64,000 nucleotides of DNA from Deltaproteobacteria bacterium HGW-Deltaproteobacteria-4 (GCA_002841765.1 PHAV01000011.1:92798-156797); one strand, 5' to 3'; counted from the first letter of the stretch, positions 52,573-62,449 are shown. The notes: a model not told the origin generated them from the sequence alone. Translations and numbers: made by a program.

Positions 52573-54075
52573 CTATTGCTCCGCCCGCATCCGTAAAAAG
52601 TCGATCAGCAAGCGGACACCGACGCCACTCCCCCCTTTGGGGGTACCGGGCCGCCCTTTCTCTTCCCAGGCAGTACCGGCAATGTCGAGGTGGGCCCAGG
52701 GTTTTTCGCCGGCAAAGGCCTTGAGAAAGGCGGCGCCGGTAATGGTGCCGGCCGGCCGGCCGCCGCTATTCTTGATGTCGGCGACATCGCTCTTGAGGAG
52801 TTGGTCGTAAACGTCCCAGAGGGGGAGCTGCCAGAGGCGCTCACCACTGCGGTCTCCGGCCGCAATAAGGGCGTCGATCAGCGGCTGATCGGTACCGAGA
52901 ATGGCGCTGGCGTGGTGGCCAAGGGCGACGATGGCGGCACCGGTCAGGGTGGCGACGTCGATAAGGGCCTCGGGCTGGTAGCGTTGCGCATAGGTGATGG
53001 CATCGGCGAGGATCAGCCGGCCCTCGGCGTCGGTGTTAAGAACTTCGATGGTCTTTTTGGCCAGGGAGGTCAGGATGTCGCCGGGACGAATGGCGTGTCC
53101 GGAAGGGAGATTCTCCACCGCCGGGATCAGTGCCACGAGATTGATCGGCAGGCGCAAACGCGCCGCTGCGGTAATGGTGCCAAGAACCGCGGCCCCTCCC
53201 GCCATATCCATCTTCATCTCATCCATCTTTTCCGCCGGTTTCAGGGAAATACCGCCGCTGTCGAAGACGACCGCCTTACCGACCAGGGCCAGCGGCGCTT
53301 TAGCGCCGGCGCCGCGATATTCGAGGATGATCAGGCAGGGCTCGCGCATGCTCCCTTGGGCGACACCGAGGAGCGCTCCCATCCCTTCTTCCTCCAGGGC
53401 CTGACGATGGAGGATGGTGCAGGTGCAGCCGGCGGCTTCTCCTTCTGTGCGGCAGCGTTCGGCAAGATCTTGTGGTGATTTGACGTTCCCCGGGGCATTG
53501 ACGAGATCGCGGGCAAGACAGACACTGGCGCAGATAATCTGCGTCGCGGTGATGGCCGCTTGAACATCGTTTTGCTCGTCGGCGCTGGCACAGATCAGGA
53601 GGGCTTCACTCAACAAGGGGGCAAGATCCTTGGCGCTGTCGCGCCGGAAATCGTCATAGCGATAAGCACTCAGGGCGATTCCTTCGGTGGCCGCCGCCGC
53701 CGCCTGGGTGAGAGCGACGGATGCGTTCACGAAGCTGTCGAGATCAAGGGCAAGGGTCAGGATCCTTTTTTTCTGAGCCAATTCGGCGGCGCTGGCGATC
53801 GCTTGTCGTGCTTGCGCTGTGTCATAATTTTTCTCCTGACCGAGCCCGACGCAGAGGATGCGCCGGGCGGCCAGGCGTTTGCCACTGTGTAACAGAAGGG
53901 TTTCGCCGAGCTTGCCGGAAAATTCCTGCTCACGGATTGCCTGACCCAGAACATCGTCGAGAGCTGCGTTGATTTCCTGATGCCGGAGAGAGAGACTCTT
54001 CTCTTCATGGAGGCCGATAACTAAAATCGGAGTGTTGATGCTGAGTAGCTGCGCTGCCTCGGTGAAAATCTTCAT
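52573..54075 (-). CDS. pepA: Leucyl aminopeptidase PepA
   Basis: A 500-residue M17 cytosolic aminopeptidase. Metal and catalytic residues lie in VGKAVVFDSGGISLKP (lysine and aspartate), MKMDMAGGAAV and NTDAEGRLILAD. The N-terminal macro-like domain is also full. AGGAG is eight bases before the ATG. In some bacteria PepA also binds DNA; nothing here points to that. Confidence 0.96.
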   Translation of the reverse strand: MKIFTEAAQLLSINTPILVIGLHEEKSLSLRHQEINAALDDVLGQAIREQEFSGKLGETLLLHSGKRLAARRILCVGLGQEKNYDTAQARQAIASAAELAQKKRILTLALDLDSFVNASVALTQAAAAATEGIALSAYRYDDFRRDSAKDLAPLLSEALLICASADEQNDVQAAITATQIICASVCLARDLVNAPGNVKSPQDLAERCRTEGEAAGCTCTILHRQALEEEGMGALLGVAQGSMREPCLIILEYRGAGAKAPLALVGKAVVFDSGGISLKPAEKMDEMKMDMAGGAAVLGTITAAARLRLPINLVALIPAVENLPSGHAIRPGDILTSLAKKTIEVLNTDAEGRLILADAITYAQRYQPEALIDVATLTGAAIVALGHHASAILGTDQPLIDALIAAGDRSGERLWQLPLWDVYDQLLKSDVADIKNSGGRPAGTITGAAFLKAFAGEKPWAHLDIAGTAWEEKGRPGTPKGGSGVGVRLLIDFLRMRAEQ

Positions 54076-54340
54076 GGAGAGCTCCTGTGTTTACATTTAA
54101 AAAAGGTTGCCCATTGTAATGGCAAAAGCAAAGATTGACAACACGGGAAGTCATCGCTTTTTTCGTTGCGGCAACCCTGATTTTCCCCATTTTCAAAAAA
54201 CAGGAACGTATCTGGTAAAATAAAAAAACTATGTTATAGGTAACAATTTTCGTTTGTTGGCAGAGATTGCAAAAAATGCAGAGTCGATAATTAAGGACTT
54301 GTTTTTTTGTTTTGTTTATGTTTTATAACATAACACAACT

Positions 54341-54464
54341 AGGCTAAAGCCTCAGGTTGGCCGATGGATGGAGCCGGATATAAGGATCCGGTTTTCGAAA
54401 ACAAGTCGGGGTCTGCGGACAAGGTCTCAAGAACGGTTCCACCGAAGGACTAAAGGAGTAGAAA
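54341..54464 (+). promoter_or_regulatory. Structured 5' leader of the cold-shock gene
   Basis: The 389 bases between pepA and the cold-shock gene hold only promoters and this leader. From 54341 the transcript can fold into short hairpins: AGGC-TAAA-GCCT (54341-54352), CCGGAT-ATAAGG-ATCCGG (54374-54391), GTC-TGCG-GAC (54411-54420) and CGGT-TCC-ACCG (54434-54444), ending at AAAGGAG (54452-54458). TTGTTT and TATAAC around 54308-54328 could be the promoter. Long leaders controlling translation are known for cold-shock genes; the fold here does not match a class I can name. Confidence 0.5.
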
Positions 54465-54665
54465 ATGGCTGAAGGTACAGTTAAGTGGTTCAATGATGCT
54501 AAGGGGTTTGGGTTTATTCAGCAGGATGGGGGCCCGGATGTTTTCGTGCACTTCTCCTCCATTGGTTCTGACGGTTTCAAGTCTCTGGCTGAAGGTGAGC
54601 GCGTTGCTTTTGACGTCACCCAAGGACAGAAAGGCCCGCAGGCCGCCAACGTCCGTAAAATCTGA
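54465..54665 (+). CDS. CspA-family cold-shock protein
   Basis: A 66-residue single CSD protein. RNP1 is KGFGFIQQ and RNP2 is [19 protein letters not shown] and the end [10 protein letters not shown] match the family. It binds single-stranded RNA/DNA as a chaperone. Strong AAAGGAG six bases before the ATG and a long leader upstream. A bidirectional terminator follows; the GH57 gene converges on it. Confidence 0.96.
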   Translation: MAEGTVKWFNDAKGFGFIQQDGGPDVFVHFSSIGSDGFKSLAEGERVAFDVTQGQKGPQAANVRKI

Positions 54666-54687
54666 TCAGCACCAGGTTTTGAAGCAG

Positions 54688-54722
54688 AAAGCCCCGCAAC
54701 CACCAGGTTGCGGGGCTTTTTT
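54688..54722. terminator. Bidirectional rho-independent terminator, csp/GH57
   Basis: Stem AAAGCCCCGCAAC / GTTGCGGGGCTTT with a six-base loop CACCAG; TTTTTT follows on +, and the A run on the left gives a U-tract for transcripts coming from the GH57 side. Confidence 0.93.
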
Positions 54723-54740
54723 AGTCTGCACAGAGAAGTT

Positions 54741-57155
54741 TCAGGGGCTGATGCCGATGATGTCGCCAAGTTTCTCGAATTGTTTCAACCAGTTTTCTTC
54801 GGCTGCAATATTCTCTTTCACCTCGGTAGGTTTGGCCGGCACGGCCTGCTGGCGAATATCAAAATAAATATTCTGCGCCTGCCATAAATCGATGGGCCAT
54901 GGCAGGGTGAGCAGTTCATCGAGATCCTTGATCGCTTGCGTCAGGCGTTGTTGATCATTCGGGGCTGCGGCCAGCGCAAGGAGCAGCAAGTGACTGCGCC
55001 GACTTGCAGCATGGGTCAGCAACGCTTGATCAAGTTTCAGGTCAAAGGTTTTGGCGTTCTCGACCTTTTCACGGATTCGTCCGGAAAATGGCTCGTCACT
55101 TCCAAGATAGTGGAGGATCCCTTCATTGAGACACTGTTCTGCAGCTGCGGAGAGGGGCGGCGGTACCGGCAGGGCATTCTCGTGCAAAAAGTGCAGGAGG
55201 CTGAGGTGATCGCGGTAAATATGTCTGAACTCTTCAAGAATCTTTCCGACCTGGACGCCGATCATCTGGTAGACGGTCCGCTGCCGTTCATCGATAAAGA
55301 GATCGGTCAGAGAGTAGAGGTGCGCACCGAAGAGGCTTTTCAACTCGACCGCAGCTTCCTGCTGATCGCCATGATCAAGAAGGCGTTGAAGAACGGCTTT
55401 CTCTTGCGGCTCCGATAACAGAGCATCATCCCGTACCCCGGCAAGAATATTCAGGTCGCCAAAGTGCAGGGCGGCGAAAGTGAATTCTTTCTCTTCCCAG
55501 GTGATTCGGGAGTGGATCTTGATCCTGCCGGTCACCATGTGCAGCCGGTGGCCATTACTTTGCCGCTGATGTTCGCAGTGGAGCGTGTAGCAATAGAGTT
55601 CTTCTGCCGGATTGCCGCCAAGGAGAACGGCAATCGCATAGTTGGCCGCCACTTGGCGCAGATCGATACGCTGCGGCATGACGACTTCCGCATAAATGGC
55701 CTCGGCATCACGCCAGCGTTGCAGGTTGCTGGGGACCTGGCGCAACATTTCGCGGAATGCTTCTTCCAGGTCGACGCCACAGGCCGCCCGGGCCAGATCA
55801 ATGGCCCGGGCGGCATAGGTGAGGAGTTGAACGGTCTCGATACCGGAGACTTCGTCGAAGAACCAGCCGCAGCTCGTGTACATCTGCATGGTATGATGCT
55901 GCATTTCCAGGAGTTCGAGCCCCTGCTGCTCTTGCCGGGGCGTGAGTTCATGTTTGGCAGCTTTGTCGAGAAAGCTTTTGACATGAGCGGTGGAGCGGTC
56001 AAGAATAACATCAATATATGCGTCGCGCGTGGCCCAGGGATCGGCAAAAATCTCGGCGGCGCACTTCTCGAAAAGGGGAATGAGTTGATCGCGCAGATGG
56101 TCGAAAGCGTCGCGCAGAGGGGCACGCCACTTTTGATTCCAGGTTGGATCGGTACCGATATGGCAGCCGCAGTCACTGCGCCAGCGTTCAACGCCATGGG
56201 CGCAGCTCCACGAACTCATCGGCAGGATTTCCACCTCCATTTGCGGCGGATGCGCGGCCAGGAAAGCCCCATAGACGGTGAGTTCTGCGGATCTGTCGTT
56301 ATGAATGTGGTCAATAGCCCGCGCCAAGGCCATTTCGCCGAATTTGTGGTGGTGTCCATAGCTTTCGCCATCGGTGGCCAGGTGAACAAGCTGTTCGCTC
56401 TTTGCAGGGTGAAGTCCGGCCTTGAGCGCCGCGGCGAAGGCTTCGCCACTGTTCAATAAACCACCAAAGGCGACCGCCCGGGCGAGGGATCCATCGTAGA
56501 AGAAGATAGCAATTGATCGTCCTGAAGGGAGGGGGCAAAGATATGGATAGCGTGAATCGATTGTTCCATTGTCAACCTGCTGCCAAGCCGCTTCGGCGAG
56601 CCTCCGGACCCGACGGGCCTGAAAGGGGGAGAGGATGGTAAAGGCGATTCCGGCCGCAGCCATATATTCCAGAGATTCGATATCGACTGCTGCTTCCGGT
56701 AGCCACATCCCTTCGGGGGGACGCGCAAAGCGTGTCGTAAAATCGGAGATACCCCAGCGAATCTGCGTCATTTTATCGCGCTGATTGGCCAGGGGGAGGA
56801 TGATGTGCCCCCAGGCCTGAGCGATGGCGGCGCCATGACCTTTATGAAGTTGAAAGCTGGCAGCGTCGGCAGCAAGGATGGCGGCGTAGGTTGCCGGGTC
56901 TTCGCGCTCTAGCCACAAAAGGAGGGTCGGGCCGAAGTTGAAGCTGATATGTCGATAATTATCGATGAGAGAAGTGATCTTCCCTTTGTTGTCAAGGAGG
57001 CGTGCGGCCCGGTTTGGCGCATAGCACTCTGCGGCTATGCGGTCATTCCAGTCGTGAAACGGGGCGGCGCTCCTTTGCACCTCGATCGCTTCCAGCCAGG
57101 GATTTTCACGGGGGGGCTGATAAAAATGCCCATGGATGCAGATAAAATTCTTCAT
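54741..57155 (-). CDS. Glycoside hydrolase family 57 protein with DUF3536
   Basis: An 804-residue cytoplasmic enzyme. The N-terminal GH57 barrel begins ICIHGHFYQPPRENPWLEAI, with YRHISFNFGPTLL and PPEGMWLPEAAVD (the glutamate of GMWLPE lies in a GH57 conserved region) and ATDGESYGHHHKFGEMAL (an acidic catalytic candidate). The C-terminal half from about 300 corresponds to DUF3536. Enzymes of this family act on alpha-glucans. No glycogen genes are in the window. Transcribed alone, with a 156-base divergent gap to the lipoprotein gene. Confidence 0.9.
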   Translation of the reverse strand: MKNFICIHGHFYQPPRENPWLEAIEVQRSAAPFHDWNDRIAAECYAPNRAARLLDNKGKITSLIDNYRHISFNFGPTLLLWLEREDPATYAAILAADAASFQLHKGHGAAIAQAWGHIILPLANQRDKMTQIRWGISDFTTRFARPPEGMWLPEAAVDIESLEYMAAAGIAFTILSPFQARRVRRLAEAAWQQVDNGTIDSRYPYLCPLPSGRSIAIFFYDGSLARAVAFGGLLNSGEAFAAALKAGLHPAKSEQLVHLATDGESYGHHHKFGEMALARAIDHIHNDRSAELTVYGAFLAAHPPQMEVEILPMSSWSCAHGVERWRSDCGCHIGTDPTWNQKWRAPLRDAFDHLRDQLIPLFEKCAAEIFADPWATRDAYIDVILDRSTAHVKSFLDKAAKHELTPRQEQQGLELLEMQHHTMQMYTSCGWFFDEVSGIETVQLLTYAARAIDLARAACGVDLEEAFREMLRQVPSNLQRWRDAEAIYAEVVMPQRIDLRQVAANYAIAVLLGGNPAEELYCYTLHCEHQRQSNGHRLHMVTGRIKIHSRITWEEKEFTFAALHFGDLNILAGVRDDALLSEPQEKAVLQRLLDHGDQQEAAVELKSLFGAHLYSLTDLFIDERQRTVYQMIGVQVGKILEEFRHIYRDHLSLLHFLHENALPVPPPLSAAAEQCLNEGILHYLGSDEPFSGRIREKVENAKTFDLKLDQALLTHAASRRSHLLLLALAAAPNDQQRLTQAIKDLDELLTLPWPIDLWQAQNIYFDIRQQAVPAKPTEVKENIAAEENWLKQFEKLGDIIGISP

Positions 57156-57311
57156 GTTCAGCTCTCTTTTTAAAATCTTGCTGTAAACTTTACACTCTTC
57201 TTTTGATTTTGGCCAGTTGTGCCCTGCGGCAGCACCGCAAAGGGTTTTTCTGGAAGTTTAAATTCATCTTCTTTATAATCGCCGGCATTATCTCCTAGGG
57301 GTCACTTTTTT

Positions 57312-58016
57312 ATGCGTTCTATCGTCACGGCAGTCACCATCGTCTTATGTCTCTCCTGTTTAGCCTGTAAATCTGAGGAGAAAGCTGTAGAGCTGTCACC
57401 GGCTGCTGTCAAGGTTCCGGAAGCAGCCAGGGCGGAGGCGGAGCCGACCCCGCCTGCCATTCCGGTCACCGAAACCTTTGAAAGGGAACCGCAATTCAGT
57501 CTCTTTGCCCGCGTGGGTGCTTACCGTCCAACAGATGACGACAGTGAGTCCCTTGGCGTCTGGACGACCGATATCGACCACATTCAGCGGACCTCGGGAA
57601 TGCGCCCTGAGAGTGGCCGCGACAATAGCCATGGCTGGGTTATTCACGGAATCAAGGAAATGAGTTCGATTTCTTTCTTTGCTCCCCTTGCCGTCAAGCC
57701 GGCGACCCGTTACCATGTCAGTTTCGATTTTAAAGGCGAGTTGCCCAAGGGGGGAGGCGCCGGGATCAGCGTTCTGGAATACACGGAATTTCTTTGGATC
57801 GGTGAGCAATTCACCGAGGTGTTGAGCAAGAAGTATCAGAGCGGTTCTTTCCCCGGTAAAGGAGTGAAGAGCCGGCTTGACTGGCAAAATTATTCCTTCA
57901 GTTTTACCACCTCGCCCCAGGCCGGGATGATCCATCTGATCTTGTATCGCGACGGCAATATGGACGGTGAAAAACAGGTCTTTTTTGATAATATTGCCAT
58001 TACCGAGGTGCAATAA
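57312..58016 (+). CDS. Lipoprotein with beta-rich domain, unknown function
   Basis: A 234-residue protein with a lipoprotein signal ending LSCLAC, Cys19 modified. A linker rich in Ala, Glu and Pro (residues 25-55) is followed by a beta-rich domain containing YHVSFDFKGELPKGGGAGISV, DWQNYSFSFTT and VFFDNIAITEV, a jelly-roll pattern seen in carbohydrate-binding-like modules. It is probably anchored in the outer membrane. No binding residues can be named. A terminator follows. Confidence 0.78.
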   Translation: MRSIVTAVTIVLCLSCLACKSEEKAVELSPAAVKVPEAARAEAEPTPPAIPVTETFEREPQFSLFARVGAYRPTDDDSESLGVWTTDIDHIQRTSGMRPESGRDNSHGWVIHGIKEMSSISFFAPLAVKPATRYHVSFDFKGELPKGGGAGISVLEYTEFLWIGEQFTEVLSKKYQSGSFPGKGVKSRLDWQNYSFSFTTSPQAGMIHLILYRDGNMDGEKQVFFDNIAITEVQ

Positions 58017-58065
58017 ATTACCAGGGAGATCATCGTGAAATAGAGACAGCAGGATCAGGGGCAAA

Positions 58066-58101
58066 AAAGGTGGATTTCCAATAGCGGAAACCCACCTTTT
58101 T
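58066..58101. terminator. Bidirectional terminator, lipoprotein/DUF6178
   Basis: Stem AAAGGTGG-ATTTCC / GGAAAC-CCACCTTT around AATAGC (one mismatch per strand), then TTTTT. It lies four bases before the convergent DUF6178 stop and has an A run on the other side. Confidence 0.88.
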
Positions 58102-58104
58102 CGT

Positions 58105-59805
58105 TTACCTTCTGACGATCAGACCTTCGACATAGCGCGGGTCGAGGTCTTCAACGTCCACGGTGCAGAAGCCTTCGGCCCAGAGATCAAGACACCAATT
58201 GACAAAGGCTCCAAGTCCGGGCACCTTCTCGTCAAAACGGTGGGTCGTATCGGTCCGCAGAGTTGCATCCAGATGCCCGTCTACGGTGATGCGCTGGTGC
58301 AGCGTCGGCAAGGAATCTGCCGGCAGTGGCTCCGGGGCAAAGGCGTTGCCGAGAAGAAGGTTGGCCAACGATGTGAGAAAGAGATCGCTCAAGGTCAGGT
58401 CGGCTAACGTTTCCGGCTCACAACCACTGAGATCGAAGCTTTCGGTGGCCGGCAAGGTAAAGGGGGCGACCGCCAGGAAGAAGTGCTGCTGGGCTTCGAT
58501 GCCGGCCAGCCACCTTTGCGCGACATCTAGATCGGCCTGAGAAGCAAAGAAGCGCTCACCGGTGCGGTCTATCTTGCTGATCCCTTCATAAAAACCGGGG
58601 CGATCGCGGCGTAGGATCTCCACTCCGGCGCGGAATGGGCCATCGAGGAACGGGGCGATGGGGGAAGTGGTCAGGGCTTTGGCCTGCTGCTGCAATGCCA
58701 AGGTGAGTGAAAAACCGTAACGAAAGAGATCTTCGGGGTAGTGCTCGGCGAGAAGTTGCGCGGCTGCCGCGACATCCTGGCCGCAGCGGTTCTCCAGCGC
58801 CAGATTGAGGATAGCGTAGACCCGCTCGGTCGCGGAGCGCAGTTCTTTGTCCTCACCCGGATTAATGCGGTCGGCACTGATGACCTTGTTGATCAGCAGT
58901 ACCAGATCATTGGCGACATCTTCACGGATTCCCTGTTCCATGACTGCGGCAAGGAGTCCACCCGGTGCCGCCGATTCGAGGAGGCGGAGAGCCTGTACCG
59001 GCGCGTCGTCATAGTTCGTCGCTGGTGTGCGCCGCGCCGCCACTGCCGGGAAGTTCTTGCAATCGATGCGGGCGTAAACAGCGAGAGCGGTGTGGGGCAC
59101 GCTAAAGCCGAGATCAAGCAGTCGGCCGCAGCGGGCGTTATAAACATCCTCTTCGAGTTGGGCTTCTGTCTCCCAGCGAATTCCTTCCATGACCAGATAG
59201 AAGTGGGACGCATCGAGACGATAAAGGGTGTCGAGCAAGAGCGTCACCGCCTTGCTCTCTTCCTCGTTGACGTAATCCAAAACATACCCGCCATTCCCGC
59301 GCGTCACCTCGAAATTCAGATCTTCATCATCGATATCACCTGGTGCGTGCAGGATAGTGAACTGCTTGGCGAGCATCAGGATCAGCAGGTCGAGATCGAT
59401 CTCATGCAGCGTCGCTAAAAACTTTTCGTCGCCGACATTGAGAAGGAGTTCCAGCCAGCGCAGTGCCGCCGGGCCATTGAGCTGATCGCCGGGCCAGCCG
59501 TCAAAGTCGATGAGGGCTGTAAGCTGTTCCGTCGTCGCCAGGGCGACGATCTCTTCAAGATCCTCGATGCCGACCTCGCGCACCAATAGATAAAAGTCCT
59601 GTACCGCCAACTGCGGCACTAAAGCTTCCGGGTCGGGCGCATCCAGGAGCAACAGGTGTTTTTGCCGACCGCGCGTCGCCTGAATGAGATTGAGACGCTC
59701 AGCAAAGGGGAGAAGATTGAGATCGCGTGACGTTAGCGGTTTGTTGCGTTCATCCAGAATTAAATCGCCACGATAGCTGGCAGCAGGGCGTAAGATGCGG
59801 ATCAT
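58105..59805 (-). CDS. DUF6178 family protein
   Basis: A 566-residue soluble protein, all-helical by composition; start taken at ATG 59805 (MIRILRPAASY) with GGAG upstream. The order of motifs NLLPFAERLNLIQATRGRQK, DDEDLNFEVTRGNGGYVLD, LLLDTLYRLDASHFYLVMEG and DVYNARCGRLLDLGF agrees with a family I know only as DUF6178 from Desulfobacterota and relatives. No catalytic motif is seen. A terminator separates it from the lysA-like gene upstream. Confidence 0.75.
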   Translation of the reverse strand: MIRILRPAASYRGDLILDERNKPLTSRDLNLLPFAERLNLIQATRGRQKHLLLLDAPDPEALVPQLAVQDFYLLVREVGIEDLEEIVALATTEQLTALIDFDGWPGDQLNGPAALRWLELLLNVGDEKFLATLHEIDLDLLILMLAKQFTILHAPGDIDDEDLNFEVTRGNGGYVLDYVNEEESKAVTLLLDTLYRLDASHFYLVMEGIRWETEAQLEEDVYNARCGRLLDLGFSVPHTALAVYARIDCKNFPAVAARRTPATNYDDAPVQALRLLESAAPGGLLAAVMEQGIREDVANDLVLLINKVISADRINPGEDKELRSATERVYAILNLALENRCGQDVAAAAQLLAEHYPEDLFRYGFSLTLALQQQAKALTTSPIAPFLDGPFRAGVEILRRDRPGFYEGISKIDRTGERFFASQADLDVAQRWLAGIEAQQHFFLAVAPFTLPATESFDLSGCEPETLADLTLSDLFLTSLANLLLGNAFAPEPLPADSLPTLHQRITVDGHLDATLRTDTTHRFDEKVPGLGAFVNWCLDLWAEGFCTVDVEDLDPRYVEGLIVRR

Positions 59806-59893
59806 TGGTGGGAAAAACTCCTTGTTGTTTCTGGTGTTGTGCAGGGAAAGAATAGTTTTAAATTTGTACCACCAAGCCGATACGACCGCCAAC

Positions 59894-59923
59894 AAAGAGG
59901 GACGGCTTTTGCCGTCCCTCTTT
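59894..59923 (-). terminator. Terminator after the lysA-like gene
   Basis: Arms AAAGAGGGACGGC and GCCGTCCCTCTTT around TTTT, perfect over 13 bases, five bases after the stop; the outer A/T ends serve as U-tract on the - strand. Confidence 0.9.
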
Positions 59924-59928
59924 AGTCT

Positions 59929-61194
59929 CTACCCCTTGGCGGTGAAGACATCCGGGGTGAAGTTGTAGGTGGTGAAATAATCCTCCACCGTCTCGGCGCG
60001 GCGGATTAAGGCGACGCTGCCGTCGGTCCGCAGCAGGAGCTCCTTGGGGCGCAGTCGGCCGTTGTACTGAAAGCCCATGGCATGCCCGTGCGCACCGGTG
60101 TCGTGAATAACGAGGAGATCGCCGTCAACGATCGGCGGCAACTCGCGCTGCACGGCAAACTTGTCGTTATTTTCACAAAGGGAACCGACGACGTCGTAGA
60201 TCTCACTCTTGGGGAGATCCTCTTTCCCGAGGACGTCGATGTGGTGATAAGCTTCGTAAAGAGCCGGCCGCATCAGCGCCGACATGCAGGCATCAACGCC
60301 GACGTAGTGACGGTAGGTCTCTTTGGCATTGATCGCCGTTGTTACTAGGGCGCCGTGCGGGCCGGTAATGAAACGGCCGCTCTCCATCAGCATCTTCGGA
60401 GCAAAGCCGTTTTTTTGCCGGAAAGTGCTGAAGAGTTCAGTAATCTCCGCCGCCATCGCTTCAAGGTTGAGCCCTTCCTGTTCCGGGCGATAAGGGATGC
60501 CGAGACCGCCGCCGATATTGACGAATTCGAGCTCGATGCCGAGTTCGCTCTTCAGTAGCGCCGTCAGTTCAAGGAGCATCCGCGCCGTCTCGACCATGTA
60601 GGTATAATCGCGCTCGTTCGAGGCGACCATGGTATGCAGGCCAAAACGTGATGCTCCGCGCTCCCGGGCCTGACGATAAGCGTCAACCAGCTGCTCATGG
60701 GCAACACCGTACTTTGCTTCCACCGGATTGCCGATGATGATGTTGCCAGTTCGTCGTGGCCCTGGATTGTAGCGGAAACAGATCAGTTCCGGAAAATTCG
60801 GCACCTTGGGGATGAAGCTCATATCGTCAAGATTGAGGATGCAGCCGCCGTCAGCTTCGGCAAAGAGGTACTCTTCCCGACTGGTATTGTTGGAGGTAAA
60901 AATAATATCTTCACCGCGGGCGCCGACCTGACGGGAAGTGATGAGCTCGGGAATCGACGAACAGTCGAAGCCGAAGCCGAGGTCGAACATCAGCTGCTGG
61001 ATATGGATATTGGGGAGGGCCTTGACCGCGTAATACTCGCGAAAACCGGGGATGCCGGCAAAGGCGCGATTAATGCGATCGGCCGTGGCGTGAATGCCGA
61101 CTTCATCATAAATATGAAAAGGGGTGCCGTAATGTTCGGCAAGCTGCGGCAGGATCGGGAAGAGGCGATCTTTGAAGGATTGGGACATCGGCAT
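59929..61194 (-). CDS. LysA-like PLP-dependent decarboxylase
   Basis: A 421-residue fold-type III decarboxylase. The PLP lysine is in YYAVKALPN (about residue 58), the glycine-rich phosphate loop is NIGGGLGIPY and the arginine follows in MESGRFITGP; the second-subunit cysteine is in VGSLCENNDKF and the tyrosine in GFQYNGRLRP. It is of diaminopimelate-decarboxylase type but diverges in the substrate region from lysine LysA. Other carbons (ornithine, carboxy-polyamine) are possible. Downstream of an Lrp gene on the same strand; a terminator follows. Confidence 0.85.
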   Translation of the reverse strand: MPMSQSFKDRLFPILPQLAEHYGTPFHIYDEVGIHATADRINRAFAGIPGFREYYAVKALPNIHIQQLMFDLGFGFDCSSIPELITSRQVGARGEDIIFTSNNTSREEYLFAEADGGCILNLDDMSFIPKVPNFPELICFRYNPGPRRTGNIIIGNPVEAKYGVAHEQLVDAYRQARERGASRFGLHTMVASNERDYTYMVETARMLLELTALLKSELGIELEFVNIGGGLGIPYRPEQEGLNLEAMAAEITELFSTFRQKNGFAPKMLMESGRFITGPHGALVTTAINAKETYRHYVGVDACMSALMRPALYEAYHHIDVLGKEDLPKSEIYDVVGSLCENNDKFAVQRELPPIVDGDLLVIHDTGAHGHAMGFQYNGRLRPKELLLRTDGSVALIRRAETVEDYFTTYNFTPDVFTAKG

Positions 61195-61260
61195 GGCGGT
61201 TGGCTCCTTTAACTTGGTTAGATTTTATTTGTTATTTGTGTGAAATTATTTAGCACGATT

Positions 61261-61746
61261 TTAAATAACTTGGTCAACTGGACTTTCAAGGGCAATCCGC
61301 CGCGTCTCTTTAATCGTGTCGAGGACAACCTGGGTGCGGGTGGTACGGACGCCGGGGAGGGTCTGCACCTGATCGCGAATGATTAGGCCAAGCGCGCGGG
61401 GATGGGCGGCGCGCAGCTTGACCAGGTAGCCGTCAGGGCCGGCAACCTGATGGACCTCCTGCACACCGGGGAGAGCGGCCAGGCGTTTACCGAGAGTGCC
61501 GTTGGCGGTTGGATCGACTTCAACAAACATGAAGGCGGCCAATCCCTGGCCGAAAGGATGGGGATTGAGCCGAACCTCGTAGCCCTCAATGATACCGCGC
61601 TCTTCAAGCTTGCGAATACGCTCAAGGACCGCCGATGGCGCCATCCCCACCTGGCGGGCGACCTCGGCATTGGGAATTCTTGCCTTATCTTGAAGAATGC
61701 ACAGTATTTGCAGGTCTATTTCGTCGTTTATTCTTAAAGTATGCAT
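61261..61746 (-). CDS. Lrp/AsnC-family transcriptional regulator
   Basis: A 161-residue regulator: helix-turn-helix at residues 5-60 ([39 protein letters not shown]), then a RAM/ACT-like effector domain ([25 protein letters not shown]). Such proteins bind amino acids. It is upstream of the lysA-like gene on the same strand and probably controls it, sensing lysine or a related amino acid. Confidence 0.93.
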   Translation of the reverse strand: MHTLRINDEIDLQILCILQDKARIPNAEVARQVGMAPSAVLERIRKLEERGIIEGYEVRLNPHPFGQGLAAFMFVEVDPTANGTLGKRLAALPGVQEVHQVAGPDGYLVKLRAAHPRALGLIIRDQVQTLPGVRTTRTQVVLDTIKETRRIALESPVDQVI

Positions 61747-61898
61747 ATGGACAGAATTATATCCATTTGTATCGTGATTGTCAAGAATTGTTACTCCTGC
61801 TCTATCCTTTCGTCTCCCCGTTTCAGGAAAAAACTTTACTCTCCCGACCCTTTTCGCTAAAGTGCTTGAGCTTAATCATCCCCCTGCGGAGGCCCTTT

Positions 61899-62363
61899 AT
61901 GGCGGTCAATAAAGTTATACTCGTCGGTCATCTTGGTAAAGATCCAGAGTTACGTTACACCCCGTCTGGAGATGCCGTTGCTACTTTCACATTGGCGACT
62001 TCCGAGCGATTCAAGGGTCGGGATGGCCAGATGCAGGAAAAAACCGAATGGCACAACATTGTCGTTTGGCGGCAACTAGCTGAAATTTGTGGAAAATTTT
62101 TACACAAGGGAAAACAGGTTTATCTCGAAGGAAAGATTCAGTCGCGCTCTTACGATGACCGTGATGGCAACAAGCGCTATATCACGGAAATTGTCGCCGA
62201 CCAGATGCAGATGATGGGGAATAAGGGTGAAGGCGAGGGGCGTGGAAGTGACTATCAGCAAAAACGTCCTGCGACCGAGACCGCTTCCTCCGCGCCAGCA
62301 CGTGTCTCGCAGAGTTACGAGGAAGAACCTCCTTTTAATGCGGATGACGAAATTCCCTTCTGA
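61899..62363 (+). CDS. ssb: Single-stranded DNA-binding protein
   Basis: A 154-residue SSB. The OB domain starts [24 protein letters not shown] (ATG 61899, GGAGG six bases upstream) and contains [15 protein letters not shown] and [13 protein letters not shown]. The C-terminus is the acidic interaction tip ending [10 protein letters not shown], as required to recruit partner proteins. A frame upstream to 61635 is not coding. A terminator follows; the recombinase gene lies just beyond. Confidence 0.97.
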   Translation: MAVNKVILVGHLGKDPELRYTPSGDAVATFTLATSERFKGRDGQMQEKTEWHNIVVWRQLAEICGKFLHKGKQVYLEGKIQSRSYDDRDGNKRYITEIVADQMQMMGNKGEGEGRGSDYQQKRPATETASSAPARVSQSYEEEPPFNADDEIPF

Positions 62364-62393
62364 CCGTCAGTAATTTATAATTTGTTTAAATAG

Positions 62394-62437
62394 AAGCCCC
62401 AATCCCAGTAATATCTGGCAGTTGGGGCTTTTTTTTG
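62394..62437 (+). terminator. Rho-independent terminator after ssb
   Basis: Stem AAGCCCCAA / TTGGGGCTT with an inner TCCCAG...CTGGCA pairing, followed by TTTTTTTT. Confidence 0.93.
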
Positions 62438-62449
62438 TTGAAATAAAGA

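Noticed and set aside
54341..54395. GEMM (c-di-GMP-I) riboswitch before the cold-shock gene
   Set aside because: Only AAAGCC and AGCCGG-type pieces match; the first stem and GNRA tetraloop are missing, and spacing is wrong.
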